A stretch of 64,000 nucleotides of DNA, taken from contig NZ_FLOB01000002.1 in assembly GCF_900089775.1 (NCBI RefSeq), positions 124,001 through 188,000 of the forward strand, written 5' to 3'. Source of the stretch: Marinomonas spartinae (GTDB lineage Bacteria; Pseudomonadota; Gammaproteobacteria; Pseudomonadales; Marinomonadaceae). The stretch's first letter is position 1. Each line of letters opens with the position of its first letter. The position numbers were made by a program, and so were the translations under genes. The notes beneath the pieces were generated by a model. That model made no database searches. It saw nothing but the letters and a program-made list of their open reading frames with translations, and was not told the origin of the DNA. Positions 43,362-54,800 of this stretch are shown here, piece after piece.

Positions 43362-46300
43362 ATGTTGGCTCGTTTTTTTGTAAATCGTCCGGTTTTTGCT
43401 TGGGTGATTTCCATTTCCATTATGCTCGCAGGTATTTTGTCCATTACCCAGCTGCCTATAGCGGAGTATCCTAATGTAGCGCCACCAGCGATAAGTATCA
43501 CGGCTACTTACCCAGGGGCATCGGCTGCAACGCTAGAAAAAAGTGTCACGCAAATATTAGAGGAGCAGTTAACCGGGCTAAGTGGCTTGTTGTACTTCTC
43601 TTCTTCTAGTTCCTCCTCAGGTCGATTAGATATTACGGTGACCTTTAAGCAAGGGACAGACCCTGATATTGCTCAAGTTCAGGTGCAAAATAAAATTCAG
43701 CAAGTGACATCCCGTTTGCCTGAGGCCGTTCAGCGAAATGGCGTAACGGTGCAAAAAACCATGTCAGACTTTTTGCTCGTTGCTGCGGTTTATGACAGTA
43801 AGAATAAGCATACGTTTGGTGATATTTCCGATTACTTGGTTTCCAATATACAAGACCCTGTTGCCCGTGTGGATGGAGTGGGGAATGTTCGGGTATTTGG
43901 TTTCCAATATGCCATGCGTGTTTGGTTGGATCCTCTTAAGTTGGCCTCTTATAAATTAATGCCATCGGACGTGGAAAATGCCATCAAAGCGCAAAACGTG
44001 CAAATTGCTGCTGGTGGTTTAGGGGATCAACCCGCAGTCAAAGGTCAAGAACTAAACGTGACAGTGACTGCACAGTCTAAATTTACCACGGTCAAGCAAT
44101 TTAAAAATATCATTCTTACTCATGATAAAAATGGCGCGACAGTGCGCTTAAAAGATGTTGCAAAAGTCGAGTTAGGTAGTGAAAACTACTCTTACATTTC
44201 ACGTTTGAATGGTCATCCTGCTTCTGGTTTAGCGGTCATGTTGTCGCCAGGAGCGAATGCATTATCGACATCTGAAAAAGTGAAAAAGGTAATGAATGGC
44301 CTCGAAAGTACGATGCCTGATGGTTACAAGTTAGCCTATCCCGTCGACAATACAGAGTTTATTAAGCTGTCTATCGAAGAAGTGGTGAAAACGCTCTTTG
44401 AAGCCATCGCTCTGGTTGTTATCGTCATGTTTATCTTCTTGCAAAATTGGCGTGCAACGTTGATTCCTGCTATTGCCGTTCCTGTCGTCTTGTTGGGTAC
44501 CTTTGGGGTGCTGGAGCTGGCTGGCTTCTCGATTAACACCTTGACAATGTTTGGCATGGTGCTGGCGATCGGTCTCCTCGTGGATGATGCGATTGTTGTG
44601 GTGGAGAACGTCGAGAGGGTAATGGAAGAGGAGCGACTGTCTCCGAAGGAAGCCACGATCAAATCGATGGGGGAAATTACCAGTGCTTTGATTGGTATCG
44701 CGGTTGTGTTATCGGCTGTGTTTTTGCCAATGGCTTTCTTCTCAGGATCAACAGGGGTTATTTACCGACAGTTTTCGATCACCATTGTGTCGGCAATGAC
44801 ATTATCTGTTGTGGTTGCTTTGACGCTAACTCCGGCACTTTGTGCGACGCTGTTAAAGTCAAATCACCATGTAAAACGTACAGGATTAGCTGGCTGGTTT
44901 AACCGTAACTTTGATCGTGCTACGACAGGTTATTCAAACCGAGTAACGCGTTTGGTAAAACAGCCTGTTCGTTGGATGCTGGGTTATTTTGCCATTATTG
45001 CGGGCTTGATTTACTTGATGATGAATTTACCATCGGGCTTTATTCCGACCGAAGATCAGGGAGATCTTATGGTACTGGTAAACTTACCTCAAGGAGCTTC
45101 TATCAGTCGAACGAATGATGTGATGAAACAGATTGAGCATCATTTTATGGTGGATGAAAAGAAAGATGTTAGATATGTGTTTACTCTATCCGGCTACAAC
45201 TTTTCCGGGTCTGGGCAAAATGCGGGCTTAGCCTTTGTTGCGTTGAAAGATTGGTCAAAACGGACAGGCCCAGGGGATAGTGCGTCGGCGATTGCGGCGA
45301 GAACGTATCCTGCTTTTGCTGGTATCCTTGATGCCCAAATCTATACTTTGATCCCTCCTTCCATTCGTGGCCTAGGTCAAAGTAATGGCTTTACCTTTGA
45401 GTTACAGGCGGCTCCGGGAACCTCCCGAGCAACCCTGCTGAAATTACGTAATGAGTTGTTAGCGAATGCGAGGGCCAGCAAAATTCTTGTCGGTGTTCGT
45501 TTAGGTTCGCAGCCTGAGACACCGCAATTGCATATTGATATTGATCGTTCTAAAGCGTCGGCATTAGGGCTGTCGTTGAATGACATTAGTCAAACGCTCA
45601 GCGCTGCTTGGTCTGGTCAGTATGTGAATGACTTTATTGATCGTGGGCGCGTTAAAAAGGTATATGTCGAAGGGGAAGCAAAATATCGTAGTACGCCTTC
45701 TGATTTAGCCCATTGGTATGTGCGTGGTAAGGATAATACCATGACGCCATTTTCTGCCTTTGCCAATGCAAAATGGACTTATGGTCCTCAAAGTTTGAAC
45801 CGCTTTAACGGTTTGGCTTCTTATGAGATTCAGGGGCAAGGGGCGCCAGGGGTAAGCTCTGGTCAGGCAATGGATGAGATTTCTAAGCTAGTTAGTCAAT
45901 TGCCGCCGGGGGCTACTGGATCATGGAGTGGCCTATCTTATCAAGAGAAAGCGTCTAGCGGACAAACGATGATGCTTTACGGGATTTCCATCTTGGTGGT
46001 CTTCCTATGTCTGGCTGCACTTTATGAAAGTTGGACTGTGCCTTTCTCTGTGATTCTTGTGGTTCCGCTGGGAGTCATTGGCTCGACTATCGCTGCCCAC
46101 TTAATGAATCTGGAAAACGATGTGTATTTTCGAGTGGCGTTGCTGACAACCATTGGTCTGTCATCTAAAAATGCTATTTTGATCGTTGAGTTTGCGGAAG
46201 CGGCTTATAGTAGAGGTAAGAGTGCTTGGGATGCAGCAATAGAAGGGGCGAGGTTGCGTTTACGACCTATTTTGATGACCTCTGCCGCATTTATTATGGG

Positions 46301-46511
46301 TACCTTACCACTGGCAATGTCTACCGGGGCTGGTGCAAATAGTCGCCAGTCTATTGGCTCTGGTGTTGTTGGAGGCACGTTGACTGCCACTGTTTTGGCC
46401 ATTTTCTTTGTGCCTTTGTTCTTTGTCTTGGTGAGAAGAGTGTTTCCTAAGCGTAAGCAGTTTGAGGGTCATAGTGATCAATCCGATGAGCAAAAGGTGA
46501 TTGAGTCATAA
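43362..46511 (+). CDS. RND multidrug efflux pump (AcrB/MexB-like)
   Basis: A 1049-residue hydrophobe/amphiphile-type RND permease with 12 TM spans and two large periplasmic loops. The proton-relay Asp pair is in GLLVDDAIVVVENVERVM (TM4) and the Lys in GLSSKNAILIVEFAE (TM10). The N-terminus MLARFFVNRPVFAWVISI is typical of AcrB. It exports drugs, detergents or solvents using the proton motive force. It has no outer-membrane channel partner in the neighbourhood, so it must use a TolC-type protein encoded elsewhere. Confidence 0.95.
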   Translation: MLARFFVNRPVFAWVISISIMLAGILSITQLPIAEYPNVAPPAISITATYPGASAATLEKSVTQILEEQLTGLSGLLYFSSSSSSSGRLDITVTFKQGTDPDIAQVQVQNKIQQVTSRLPEAVQRNGVTVQKTMSDFLLVAAVYDSKNKHTFGDISDYLVSNIQDPVARVDGVGNVRVFGFQYAMRVWLDPLKLASYKLMPSDVENAIKAQNVQIAAGGLGDQPAVKGQELNVTVTAQSKFTTVKQFKNIILTHDKNGATVRLKDVAKVELGSENYSYISRLNGHPASGLAVMLSPGANALSTSEKVKKVMNGLESTMPDGYKLAYPVDNTEFIKLSIEEVVKTLFEAIALVVIVMFIFLQNWRATLIPAIAVPVVLLGTFGVLELAGFSINTLTMFGMVLAIGLLVDDAIVVVENVERVMEEERLSPKEATIKSMGEITSALIGIAVVLSAVFLPMAFFSGSTGVIYRQFSITIVSAMTLSVVVALTLTPALCATLLKSNHHVKRTGLAGWFNRNFDRATTGYSNRVTRLVKQPVRWMLGYFAIIAGLIYLMMNLPSGFIPTEDQGDLMVLVNLPQGASISRTNDVMKQIEHHFMVDEKKDVRYVFTLSGYNFSGSGQNAGLAFVALKDWSKRTGPGDSASAIAARTYPAFAGILDAQIYTLIPPSIRGLGQSNGFTFELQAAPGTSRATLLKLRNELLANARASKILVGVRLGSQPETPQLHIDIDRSKASALGLSLNDISQTLSAAWSGQYVNDFIDRGRVKKVYVEGEAKYRSTPSDLAHWYVRGKDNTMTPFSAFANAKWTYGPQSLNRFNGLASYEIQGQGAPGVSSGQAMDEISKLVSQLPPGATGSWSGLSYQEKASSGQTMMLYGISILVVFLCLAALYESWTVPFSVILVVPLGVIGSTIAAHLMNLENDVYFRVALLTTIGLSSKNAILIVEFAEAAYSRGKSAWDAAIEGARLRLRPILMTSAAFIMGTLPLAMSTGAGANSRQSIGSGVVGGTLTATVLAIFFVPLFFVLVRRVFPKRKQFEGHSDQSDEQKVIES

Positions 46512-46536
46512 CTCACGGATAGCAAAATAATAAGTC

Positions 46537-46564
46537 AAAAAGGGGCCTACATGGCTCCTTTTTT
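46537..46564 (+). terminator. Intrinsic terminator of the first RND operon
   Basis: AAAAAGGGGCC pairs with GGCTCCTTTTTT (one G-T pair) around a 5-base loop and ends in a T-run, 26 bases after the pump stop codon. Confidence 0.85.
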
Positions 46565-46740
46565 ATGCTTGGGTCTACAGAGATTTATGTGAGGTTAAAG
46601 GAATCTTCGATGGCTTTATTGTGTCTGGCGCTAAGATCGGTGAAAATAGCACCATTGAAAATTAACCTTCCAGCTTTGTGTCTTGCCTATTGTTGAAAGT
46701 AGGTGTCACCAGTCTGCGTTACATTAGAAGATTCTTACCC

Positions 46741-48327
46741 ATGTCAAATACAGAGTTACTTGAGCAAGTTGAACAACGTCGTACCTTTGCGATCATTTCG
46801 CACCCTGATGCTGGTAAAACGACGATTACGGAAAAGTTGTTGCTTTTAGGGCAATTAATTCAAACCGCTGGTTCCGTTAAAGGTCGCAAGGGCGATAAAC
46901 ATGCCACTTCTGACTGGATGGCGATGGAACAACAGCGTGGTATCTCTATTACCTCGTCTGTAATGCAGTTTCCATACAAAGATCGCATGGTGAATTTGCT
47001 GGATACCCCTGGACACGAAGACTTTTCGGAAGATACCTACCGCACCTTAACCGCTGTTGACTCGGTCTTAATGATCATTGACGGTGCTAAAGGGGTAGAG
47101 GATCGCACAATTAAGTTGATGGATGTCTGTCGTCTTCGTGATACGCCCATTCTGACCTTTATTAACAAAATGGACCGAGATATTCGAGATCCCATTGAGT
47201 TGTTAGATGAGGTAGAAGAGGTGCTAAAAATTGCGGCGGCACCCATTACCTGGCCTATTGGTATGAGCGACTTCTTTAAAGGCGTGTATAACCTATACAC
47301 GGATACAATTCATGTTTTTGTGCGTGGCCGTGGTCATACTTTAATGGACGATATTCGTATTGAAGGTTTGCAATCAGATGAAGCCAAAGCATTGCTCGGG
47401 GATGATTGGGAAGCTTATGTTGATGAAATCGAGTTAGTTCGTGGCGCAAGTCATGAGTTTGATCATGGGGCGTATTTGGCGGGTGAGCTAACGCCGGTAT
47501 TTTTTGGTACGGCGTTATCTAACTTTGGTGTGCGTGAAATGTTAGATGGTTTTGTTGAGTGGTCGCCCGCGCCAATTGATCGTGAAACCAATACACGTAA
47601 GGTAGAAGCGACGGAAGAAAAGTTCACAGGGTTTGTCTTTAAAATTCAAGCCAATATGGATCCAAAGCATCGAGATCGAATCGCTTTTATGCGTGTTTGC
47701 TCCGGTTCCTATACTCGCGGGATGAAAATGCGCCATTGCCGTTTGGGTAAGGACGTTAAAGTGACCGATGCGGTGTCTTTTACCGCCGGTGATCGTGAAG
47801 GTGTGGAGGAAGCCTTTTCTGGCGACATTATTGGTCTGCATAACCATGGAACGATCCAAATAGGTGACACTTTTACCGAAGGTGAAGATTTGAAATTCAC
47901 GGGTATTCCTCACTTCGCGCCAGAACTGTTCCGCCGCGTACGTTTAAAAGACCCAATGAAGATGAAAGCCTTGCAAAAAGGCTTACAGCAGTTGTCTGAA
48001 GAGGGGTCTACTCAGTTGTTTATGCCACAGCGTAACAATGAGCTGATTGTAGGGGCGGTGGGGCAGCTACAATTTGAAGTGGTGGCCTACCGTTTAAAAG
48101 ACGAATATAAAGTCGAGTGTATTTACGAGGCGGTGAATGTGAACTCCGCACGTTGGGTGGATTGTGATGATCCAAAACGCTTTGAAGAATTTAAGCGTAA
48201 ATGTGCAGATAACTTGGCAATTGATGGCGGAGGGCATTTAACCTATTTGGCGCCAACCCGCGTTAACTTGATGATGGCGGAAGAGAAGTGGCCTGAAGTG
48301 ACCTTCCGTGCAACTCGTGAACACTGA
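46741..48327 (+). CDS. prfC: Peptide chain release factor 3
   Basis: A 528-residue translational GTPase beginning [21 protein letters not shown]1 is HPDAGKTT (21-28), G2 is in [14 protein letters not shown]3 is [13 protein letters not shown] and G4 is NKMD. The C-terminal domains ([39 protein letters not shown]) match RF3. It recycles RF1/RF2 from the ribosome after termination. The frame stays open 21 codons further upstream, but the chosen ATG is the family start. The ribosome site is weak. Confidence 0.96.
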   Translation: MSNTELLEQVEQRRTFAIISHPDAGKTTITEKLLLLGQLIQTAGSVKGRKGDKHATSDWMAMEQQRGISITSSVMQFPYKDRMVNLLDTPGHEDFSEDTYRTLTAVDSVLMIIDGAKGVEDRTIKLMDVCRLRDTPILTFINKMDRDIRDPIELLDEVEEVLKIAAAPITWPIGMSDFFKGVYNLYTDTIHVFVRGRGHTLMDDIRIEGLQSDEAKALLGDDWEAYVDEIELVRGASHEFDHGAYLAGELTPVFFGTALSNFGVREMLDGFVEWSPAPIDRETNTRKVEATEEKFTGFVFKIQANMDPKHRDRIAFMRVCSGSYTRGMKMRHCRLGKDVKVTDAVSFTAGDREGVEEAFSGDIIGLHNHGTIQIGDTFTEGEDLKFTGIPHFAPELFRRVRLKDPMKMKALQKGLQQLSEEGSTQLFMPQRNNELIVGAVGQLQFEVVAYRLKDEYKVECIYEAVNVNSARWVDCDDPKRFEEFKRKCADNLAIDGGGHLTYLAPTRVNLMMAEEKWPEVTFRATREH

Positions 48328-48334
48328 TCTATAC

Positions 48335-48364
48335 TTGACTAAAATACTAGGTTAAGAGGATAAT
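48335..48364 (+). promoter_or_regulatory. Putative sigma-70 promoter of erpA
   Basis: TTGACT and GATAAT are separated by 18 bases, just after the prfC stop codon and about 36 bases before the erpA start. The placement fits an independent transcript. Confidence 0.45.
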
Positions 48365-48399
48365 TCACCTAATTAATTATTCTGTAAAGTGGTATCAAG

Positions 48400-48747
48400 A
48401 TGAGCGTTGTTGAATCGGCAAACCCCATCGAGTTTACATCGGCAGCAGCAGCTAAGTTGCAAACTCTGATTGAAGAAGAAGAAAATGATCGTCTGATGTT
48501 GCGAGTATATGTGACAGGAGGTGGTTGTTCAGGTTTTCAATATGGCTTTGAATTTGATGAAGAGCTTCAAGAGGATGACACTAAGGTTCATCGGGACGGA
48601 GTCACTCTAGTAGTGGATCCCTTGAGCTTTCAATATTTGGTTGGAGCGGAAGTGGACTATAAGGAAAACCTAGAAGGTTCAAGGTTTACTGTCAGCAATC
48701 CTAATGCCACATCAACTTGTGGGTGTGGGGCGAGCTTTAGTATTTAG
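48400..48747 (+). CDS. erpA: Iron-sulfur cluster insertion protein ErpA
   Basis: A 115-residue A-type Fe-S carrier. The three ligand cysteines are C43 ([12 protein letters not shown]) and C107/C109 ([11 protein letters not shown]). The middle text [20 protein letters not shown] and [19 protein letters not shown] is the standard ErpA form, which separates it from IscA. It passes [2Fe-2S]/[4Fe-4S] clusters to essential enzymes such as IspG. It is monocistronic with its own terminator. Confidence 0.95.
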   Translation: MSVVESANPIEFTSAAAAKLQTLIEEEENDRLMLRVYVTGGGCSGFQYGFEFDEELQEDDTKVHRDGVTLVVDPLSFQYLVGAEVDYKENLEGSRFTVSNPNATSTCGCGASFSI

Positions 48748-48771
48748 CGTTCGATAAGGACGATTATTAAG

Positions 48772-48806
48772 AACCTCTTGTGCTACTGGGTACAAGAGGT
48801 TTTTTT
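48772..48806. terminator. Intrinsic terminator of erpA
   Basis: AACCTCTTGT and ACAAGAGGTT are perfect complements around a 10-base loop and are followed by a T-run. The sensor-kinase gene converges from the right and its transcript may also end here. Confidence 0.88.
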
Positions 48807-48811
48807 ATTCT

Positions 48812-49870
48812 CTAAATTATGCTTTTGTATGGCCAACGCATTTCAAAACGAGTGCCACTTTGTTCGGTTGCATGACAGCTGGCGTCGCCACCATGTGCTC
48901 TTGCTATTGCAGCAACTACAGCTAACCCTAAACCGCTGCCTGTTGTTTCGCTTTCCTGTGAGCGTTTAAAGGCGGTAAAGACATGGGGTACCAGCGTGTC
49001 TGGAATGCCGGGACCTTCATCTTCGATGCTTAGGATAATGGTGTTTTGCTGGATATATGTTTGAATGCTAATGGTGCCCGGTATGGCATGTTTGATAGCA
49101 TTGGTAAGTAAAGCAATGAGCGCTTGGCGGATTCTAATCGGGTCGCAGAAGGCGTTAGTGACAGTTAAGTCGAGTTTTACCTGCTGACGTGCCTTAGCTA
49201 GGGCGTCTTTCATGAACTCAACCACCGCAGTGATTTCGGCACTAAGGTTAACGTCCTGTGTCCTTAGATTGAGATGCCCACTTTCTTCTAGACTAACGAC
49301 ACGTAAATCTTCAACTAGGTTTTTTAAACCATCAACTTGCATAAGTAAGCTGCGAAATTGGTGATTATCTGGCGTAAAGACGCCATCTAAAAGTCCTTGT
49401 AAGCGGCCATATAAAATAGTGATGGGAGTTCGTAATTCATGGGCAATGGCAGCGTTCCAGAATTTTTGTTCATCGGTCATTTGCTCTAGTTTTTCAGCAA
49501 GCAAATTAAAATCACGGACTAGCTGATTGGTTTCGTTTTTCGTATTACTAAACGGCGTGGCTCTGGCGGATAAGTCCCCGGCAGCAAGTTGGCGAATCCC
49601 TTTGGTGACGGATTCGAGAGGGGATAATATTTGACGGGCCAGATGTACGGCAACAGCGATAGCGATTGACAGAGTTATGATAATGGTAACAGCTACCCAG
49701 ATGAGCTCAGGCCCTTCTGGCAGAAAGCTGTCTTCAAAGACGTAATTGGGCCAAAAGGTATCCATTAGATAATAAAAAAGATAGGAAGTGAAAAAGACGA
49801 GTAAGATCGCCAGCAAGGTAATGGCGATCATTGAGGCGATTATTTTGCCACTTAGTCCGACGATTCTCAT
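48812..49870 (-). CDS. Sensor histidine kinase (BaeS-like) of the second RND system
   Basis: A 352-residue class I kinase. TM1 is at about 9-34, then a very short periplasmic loop (about 22 residues) and TM2 at about 57-78. HAMP follows to about 132, then HisKA with H144 in IAHELRTPITILYGRLQG and HATPase_c (N-box LLTNAIKHA, G1 DEGPGIPD, G2 GSGLGLAVV). The short loop suggests sensing within the membrane or by envelope stress, as in BaeS-type kinases. Its start overlaps the response regulator stop by four bases. The pair stands divergent from the second RND operon and is its likely regulator. Confidence 0.9.
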   Translation of the reverse strand: MRIVGLSGKIIASMIAITLLAILLVFFTSYLFYYLMDTFWPNYVFEDSFLPEGPELIWVAVTIIITLSIAIAVAVHLARQILSPLESVTKGIRQLAAGDLSARATPFSNTKNETNQLVRDFNLLAEKLEQMTDEQKFWNAAIAHELRTPITILYGRLQGLLDGVFTPDNHQFRSLLMQVDGLKNLVEDLRVVSLEESGHLNLRTQDVNLSAEITAVVEFMKDALAKARQQVKLDLTVTNAFCDPIRIRQALIALLTNAIKHAIPGTISIQTYIQQNTIILSIEDEGPGIPDTLVPHVFTAFKRSQESETTGSGLGLAVVAAIARAHGGDASCHATEQSGTRFEMRWPYKSII

Positions 49871-50604
49871 TTTCTATCCCAAAAACGATAGCCAATACCC
49901 CTCACCCCAACAAGAGTGTCGTGTACTCCAGCCTGTTCCAATTTTTTTCTTAGTTTGCTGATATGACTGTCCACTGTACGTTCGAGTGTGTCCCCTTCTG
50001 GTAAACAGTTTTCCAACAGTTCCGTTCGACTGTAAGCGCGTTTTGGGGCACGAGCCATCAAGGCTAATAACTTAAATTCGGTTAGTGTTAATGTGATTTC
50101 TAGGGGACCTGTTCCTTGATCCACTAAGACAGAGTGGTTTTCTATGTCAATCTGTAGTGCTCCTAGCCTCAGAACTTGTTGTGTTTGAGGCTCCGTTGTC
50201 GCCATGGTTCGGCGTAATACCGCTTGTGTTCGTGCCACGACTTCAGCGGGGTTGAAGGGTTTGACGACATAATCATCCGCACCGATACGGAGGCCCATGA
50301 GTTTATCTATGTCCTGATCCATGGCGGTGAGCATGATGACAGGCGTATTACCACGGTGGCGGATTTCAGTCAGCACGCGCCAGCCATCCAGTTTTGGCAT
50401 TTGTACATCCAGTAGAACGATATCGGGCTGATAGGTCGAATGAAATTCGAGAGCTTGAAGGCCATTGGCGGCGTGCAAGGTATGCATGCCTGATTTTTCC
50501 AAATAGGCTGTCAGAATCTCTGTAATCTCAAGATCGTCTTCGGCAATCAGTATGGTTACTTTAGGGGGGGTTAAGGTTTCTGAATCTGTTATCACGTTAT
50601 TCAT
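49867..50604 (-). CDS. OmpR/PhoB-family response regulator (BaeR-like)
   Basis: A 245-residue response regulator from the downstream ATG (an ATG 15 codons earlier is possible). The receiver domain has acidic residues in ILIAEDDLEITEI, phospho-acceptor D66 in PDIVLLDVQMPKLDGW, T in VIMLTAMDQD and K in YVVKPFNPAE. The C-terminal winged helix has LTEFKLLALMARAPKRAYSR and ERTVDSHISKLRKKLEQAG. It shares a short divergent promoter region with the second RND operon, so activation of the pump by this regulator is the simplest reading. Confidence 0.9.
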   Translation of the reverse strand: MNNVITDSETLTPPKVTILIAEDDLEITEILTAYLEKSGMHTLHAANGLQALEFHSTYQPDIVLLDVQMPKLDGWRVLTEIRHRGNTPVIMLTAMDQDIDKLMGLRIGADDYVVKPFNPAEVVARTQAVLRRTMATTEPQTQQVLRLGALQIDIENHSVLVDQGTGPLEITLTLTEFKLLALMARAPKRAYSRTELLENCLPEGDTLERTVDSHISKLRKKLEQAGVHDTLVGVRGIGYRFWDRK

Positions 50605-50717
50605 GAAAAAGTATCTATCTCCATCAAACCTACACACATTCTCGGTCATAGCTCCATTCAGTAAAAGTAAAATTTAGATTATTCCATGTTTACGCCCGAG
50701 AAGGTAAAGGATTTTCG

Positions 50718-51869
50718 ATGAAGTGTTGCTTTAGATGTACTCGTTATGGCGTGGTTGTTTTGTTTGCTCTCATTCTTTGTGCATGTGATCAATCTCAATC
50801 AGATCAACGAGTTTTAGTACCTGCCCCTTTAGTATCAACAATCTCTTTGGTTCCACAATCATTAACAGTAACCGAGACGTTGCCAGGTCGAGTAGCACCT
50901 GTTCGCATTGCTGAAATCCGAGCTCAGATTAGTGGCATTGTGCAAAAGAAGCTTTTTGATCAGGGCAGTCAGGTGAAAGCCGGTCAGCCGTTATATCAAA
51001 TTAATCCAGCGCCTTTTTTGGCAGAGGTCGATATGGCTGCAGCGACTCTCAAACGGGCAGAAGTAGCTTTGGCTTATGCCCAAGCGCAAGTAGTGCGGTT
51101 GAGCTCATTACTCAAATCCAATTCCATTAGCCGTCAACGATACGACGATGAAGTATTCAAACGAGATCAAGCATTAGCGGATGTCGAACAAGCGCGAGCG
51201 ACACTAAAACGCCGCAAGCTTGATCTAACCTTTGCCACAGTGGAAGCGCCTATTTCAGGCCGTATTGATCAGACTTTGGTATCAGAGGGGGCTTTGGTTA
51301 GCCGTACAGATGCCAGTCCAATGGCGCGAATTCAACAGATTGATCGAGTTTATTTAGATTTACGTAGACCTGCGTCCTCTCTTGAGCCATTGCGGAAAGC
51401 CTTGACGAAACAGGGGGTAGAAAGCGGTCTTACAGTATCGATTTTACGACCTGGCGCTGAACCTTACGGAACGGGTCGCATCATGTTTTCCGGTATCAGC
51501 GTTGACTCAGGGACTGGGGATGTGTTGCTGCGGGTGTTGGTAAGCAACCCTAATCAGCGGCTTCTACCAGGTATGTTTGTGCAAGCTAAAGTTGAGCGGA
51601 GTCATTACGACCAAGCTTTAATGTTGCCACAACAGGCGATAGTGCATTTTGAAGGACAATCTCGAGTGTGGGTTATCGATGAAAATCAACAGGCCCATCT
51701 AATCAAAGTCGAGCTTGGGGAGTTGGTTGATCGTTATTACCGCTTAGCAGCAGGGGGGAAAGCAGGGCAAAAAATTGTCGTCGAAGGGATGGATCGACTT
51801 ACTGAGGGGGTAAAGGTTCGTGAACAGCAATGGGGCTTGAATCAGTCAGCCTCTGGCTTCGCCCACTAA
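50718..51869 (+). CDS. RND efflux periplasmic adaptor (second system)
   Basis: A 383-residue membrane-fusion lipoprotein. The signal peptide ends in LCAC with C23 as lipidated Cys, followed by Asp at +2, which in E. coli retains lipoproteins in the inner membrane. Lipoyl halves (EIRAQISGIVQKKLFDQGSQ; FATVEAPISGRID), a coiled coil and beta-barrel text (LLPGMFVQAKVER) are present. It pairs with the pump that starts 19 bases later. It is a paralogue of the adaptor in the first RND operon but with a different N-terminus. Confidence 0.92.
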   Translation: MKCCFRCTRYGVVVLFALILCACDQSQSDQRVLVPAPLVSTISLVPQSLTVTETLPGRVAPVRIAEIRAQISGIVQKKLFDQGSQVKAGQPLYQINPAPFLAEVDMAAATLKRAEVALAYAQAQVVRLSSLLKSNSISRQRYDDEVFKRDQALADVEQARATLKRRKLDLTFATVEAPISGRIDQTLVSEGALVSRTDASPMARIQQIDRVYLDLRRPASSLEPLRKALTKQGVESGLTVSILRPGAEPYGTGRIMFSGISVDSGTGDVLLRVLVSNPNQRLLPGMFVQAKVERSHYDQALMLPQQAIVHFEGQSRVWVIDENQQAHLIKVELGELVDRYYRLAAGGKAGQKIVVEGMDRLTEGVKVREQQWGLNQSASGFAH

Positions 51870-51888
51870 ATTTACAGGAAATTCACTT

Positions 51889-54800
51889 ATGGCTCAGTTT
51901 TTTATTCATCGCCCTGTGTTTGCTTGGGTTATTGCTTTATTTATTATTTTAGGTGGTGTGTTGGCGATTCCAGAATTGCCGATCGCCCGTTATCCATCGA
52001 TTGCTCCACCATCGGTTAGTATCACCGCGAACTACCCAGGGGCGAGCCCTCAAACAATGAATGATGCTGTGCTGAGTTTGATTGAGCGGGAACTGTCTGG
52101 CGTTAAGAATATGTTGTACTTCGAGTCTTCGGCCGATAGTTCAGGTTCCGCTTCTATTACAGTGACATTTAAGCCAGGGACTAACCCTAGCTTGGCCCAA
52201 GTAGATGTGCAAAACAAGATTAAGGCGATTGAAGCGCGTTTGCCGCAGACTGTTCGTCAAAATGGCTTAAGTGTCGAGTCGGCTACATCTAGCTTCCTTA
52301 TGATTGTAGGTCTTAAGTCTGATGATGGGCGTTATACAGAGACTGAGCTAAGCGACTATATGGCACGCAATCTGTTGGAGGAACTCCGTCGTATAGGTGG
52401 AGTGGGGAAGGTGCAATTGTTTGGCTCTGAGCAGGCTATGCGAATCTGGGTGGATCCAAGTAAGTTAACGTCTTTTGGTTTGACCATGACGGATCTAACG
52501 ACAGCGATTACTCAGCAGAATGTACAAATTGCGCCCGGTAGCATTGGGGCATCTCCTACTAGCAGTGGACAGAGAGTGACCGTGCCGTTAAGAATTCAGG
52601 GGCAATTGAGTTCGCCAGGAGAGTTCGCCAATATTGTCGTAAGAGCGCGTCCCGATGGTTCAAAAATCTTGCTAAGGGATGTTGCGAGGGTTGAACTGGG
52701 TGCCCAATCTTATAGCTTTAGTAATCGTGAAAATGGCAAAGTGGCTACGTCGGCGGCCATTCAATTAGCGCCAGGGGCAAATGCCGTTAGCACTGCTAAT
52801 AAAGTGCTGGCTCGTATGCAAGAGTTGGCTCGTACCATGCCTGCCGGTATGAGTTATTCCATTCCCTTTAACACGGCACCATTTGTTAAAGTGTCTATTG
52901 AGAAAGTCATCCATACCCTGATTGAAGCGATGGTGTTGGTATTCCTAGTGATGTTTTTGTTTTTGCAGAGCGTCCGCTGTACCTTGATTCCTGCTATCGT
53001 GGCGCCGATTGCTTTGTTAGGGACATTGGCCATCATGCTGCTGACAGGCTTTTCGATCAATGTATTAACCATGTTCGGAATGGTGCTGTCTATCGGTATT
53101 ATTGTTGATGACGCTATTGTGGTGGTGGAGAATGTCGAGCGGATTATGCATGAAGAAGGTCTTAGTCCCAAGGATGCGACTATCCAAGCGATGAGAGAGA
53201 TAACCAGTGCGGTCATTAGTATTACGTTAGTGTTGACTGCGGTGTTTATCCCTATGGCCTTTGCCAGTGGATCGGTTGGTGTCATCTATCAGCAATTCAC
53301 TTTGTCGATGGCGGTATCTATTTTGTTCTCTGCTTTTTTGGCTTTGACATTGACACCAGCCTTGTGTGCTTCCTTACTGAAACCAAATGTCCAGCAGCCT
53401 CTTGAGAAATCGGGGTTCTTTGGTTGGTTTAATCGAAAGTTTGATGGTATGACGAAGGGATATGTCTCTAGAGTCATTAAGCTGCTGACTCGAACGGGGC
53501 GAATGATGATACTTTTCGTCATTATCACTGGACTGTTGCTTGTTGCGTTGCGAATTTTGCCGACGTCATTCTTGCCGGAAGAAGATCAGGGTTACTTTAT
53601 GACGACGATTCAATTACCTGCAAATGCGACCACGGAGCGGACATTGGATGTAGTGAAAGTGTTTGAAAAGTATATCGCTTCTCGTCCTGATGTAGCGTCT
53701 AATCTATCGATCATGGGTTTTGGTTTTTCTGGCTCAGGTTCGAATGCTGCCATGGCGTTTACTGTGTTAAAAGATTGGAAGCAACGAGGTGAGACGACTT
53801 TACAGGAAGAGGTGTCGTTGGCTCAGAAGGCTATGGCAAATATTTCAGAGGGAACCGTCATGAGCTCGATGCCTCCAACAATTGATGAGTTGGACACCAG
53901 TTCGGGCTTCTCTATGCGTTTACAGGATCGTTCTAATCGAGGGTATGAGGCATTGAAAGCCGCGCAGGATAAGCTGCTTGCCTTGGCTGCAAAAAGTCGC
54001 GTTGTGACAGGGGTCTATCCAGATGGTTTACCCGCTGGGGCTAGTATTCGGTTGAATATTGATCGGATGAAGGCAGAAGCAATGGGGGTTCCTTTTAATA
54101 GTATTAGTGAAACGCTTTCCTCGGCGATAGGGTCTACGTATGTGGGGGATTTTCCTAATGCTGGGCGCATGCAGCAAGTGATTCTTCAAGCCGATACGTC
54201 GGCAAGGATGCAAATAGAAGATGTGCTCAAGTTGTATGTGCGTAATGTTCGCGGTGGCATGGTGCCTTTGTCTGAAGTGGTGACGCCCGTTTGGAGAGAA
54301 ACTCCTTTGCAGTTGACTCGTTATCAAGGGTTTCCGTCAGTCCGTATTTCGGGGGCGGCAGCAGCGGGTTTTTCTAGTGGTGCTGCTATGCAAGAGATGG
54401 AGCGCTTAGTGAGGCAATTGCCCGCAGGCTTTGCTGTCGCTTGGAGCGGCCAGTCACTTCAAGAGCGCCAGTCGTCATCCCAAGCGCCGTTGTTAATGGC
54501 GTTATCTATGCTCGTGGTATTTCTGGTCTTGGCTGCCTTATACGAGAGCTGGTCGATTCCATTCTCTGTTATCTTGGTTGTGCCACTTGGCTTATTAGGA
54601 GCTGTCGTTGCTGTTTTGCTTCGAGATATGCCTAATGATGTTTTTTTCAAGGTGGGCATGATTACTGTCATTGGTCTTTCGGCTAAAAACGCCATATTAA
54701 TAGTGGAGTTTGCTAAGCAATTACATGAACAAGGCAAAGGCTTGATTGAATCGGCTGCTACTGCTGCTCGTATTAGGTTACGTCCTATTTTGATGACATC

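Noticed and set aside
46678..46740. Upstream extension of prfC by 21 codons
   Set aside because: The extra residues are not part of the RF3 family N-terminus; the ATG at 46741 gives the standard start.
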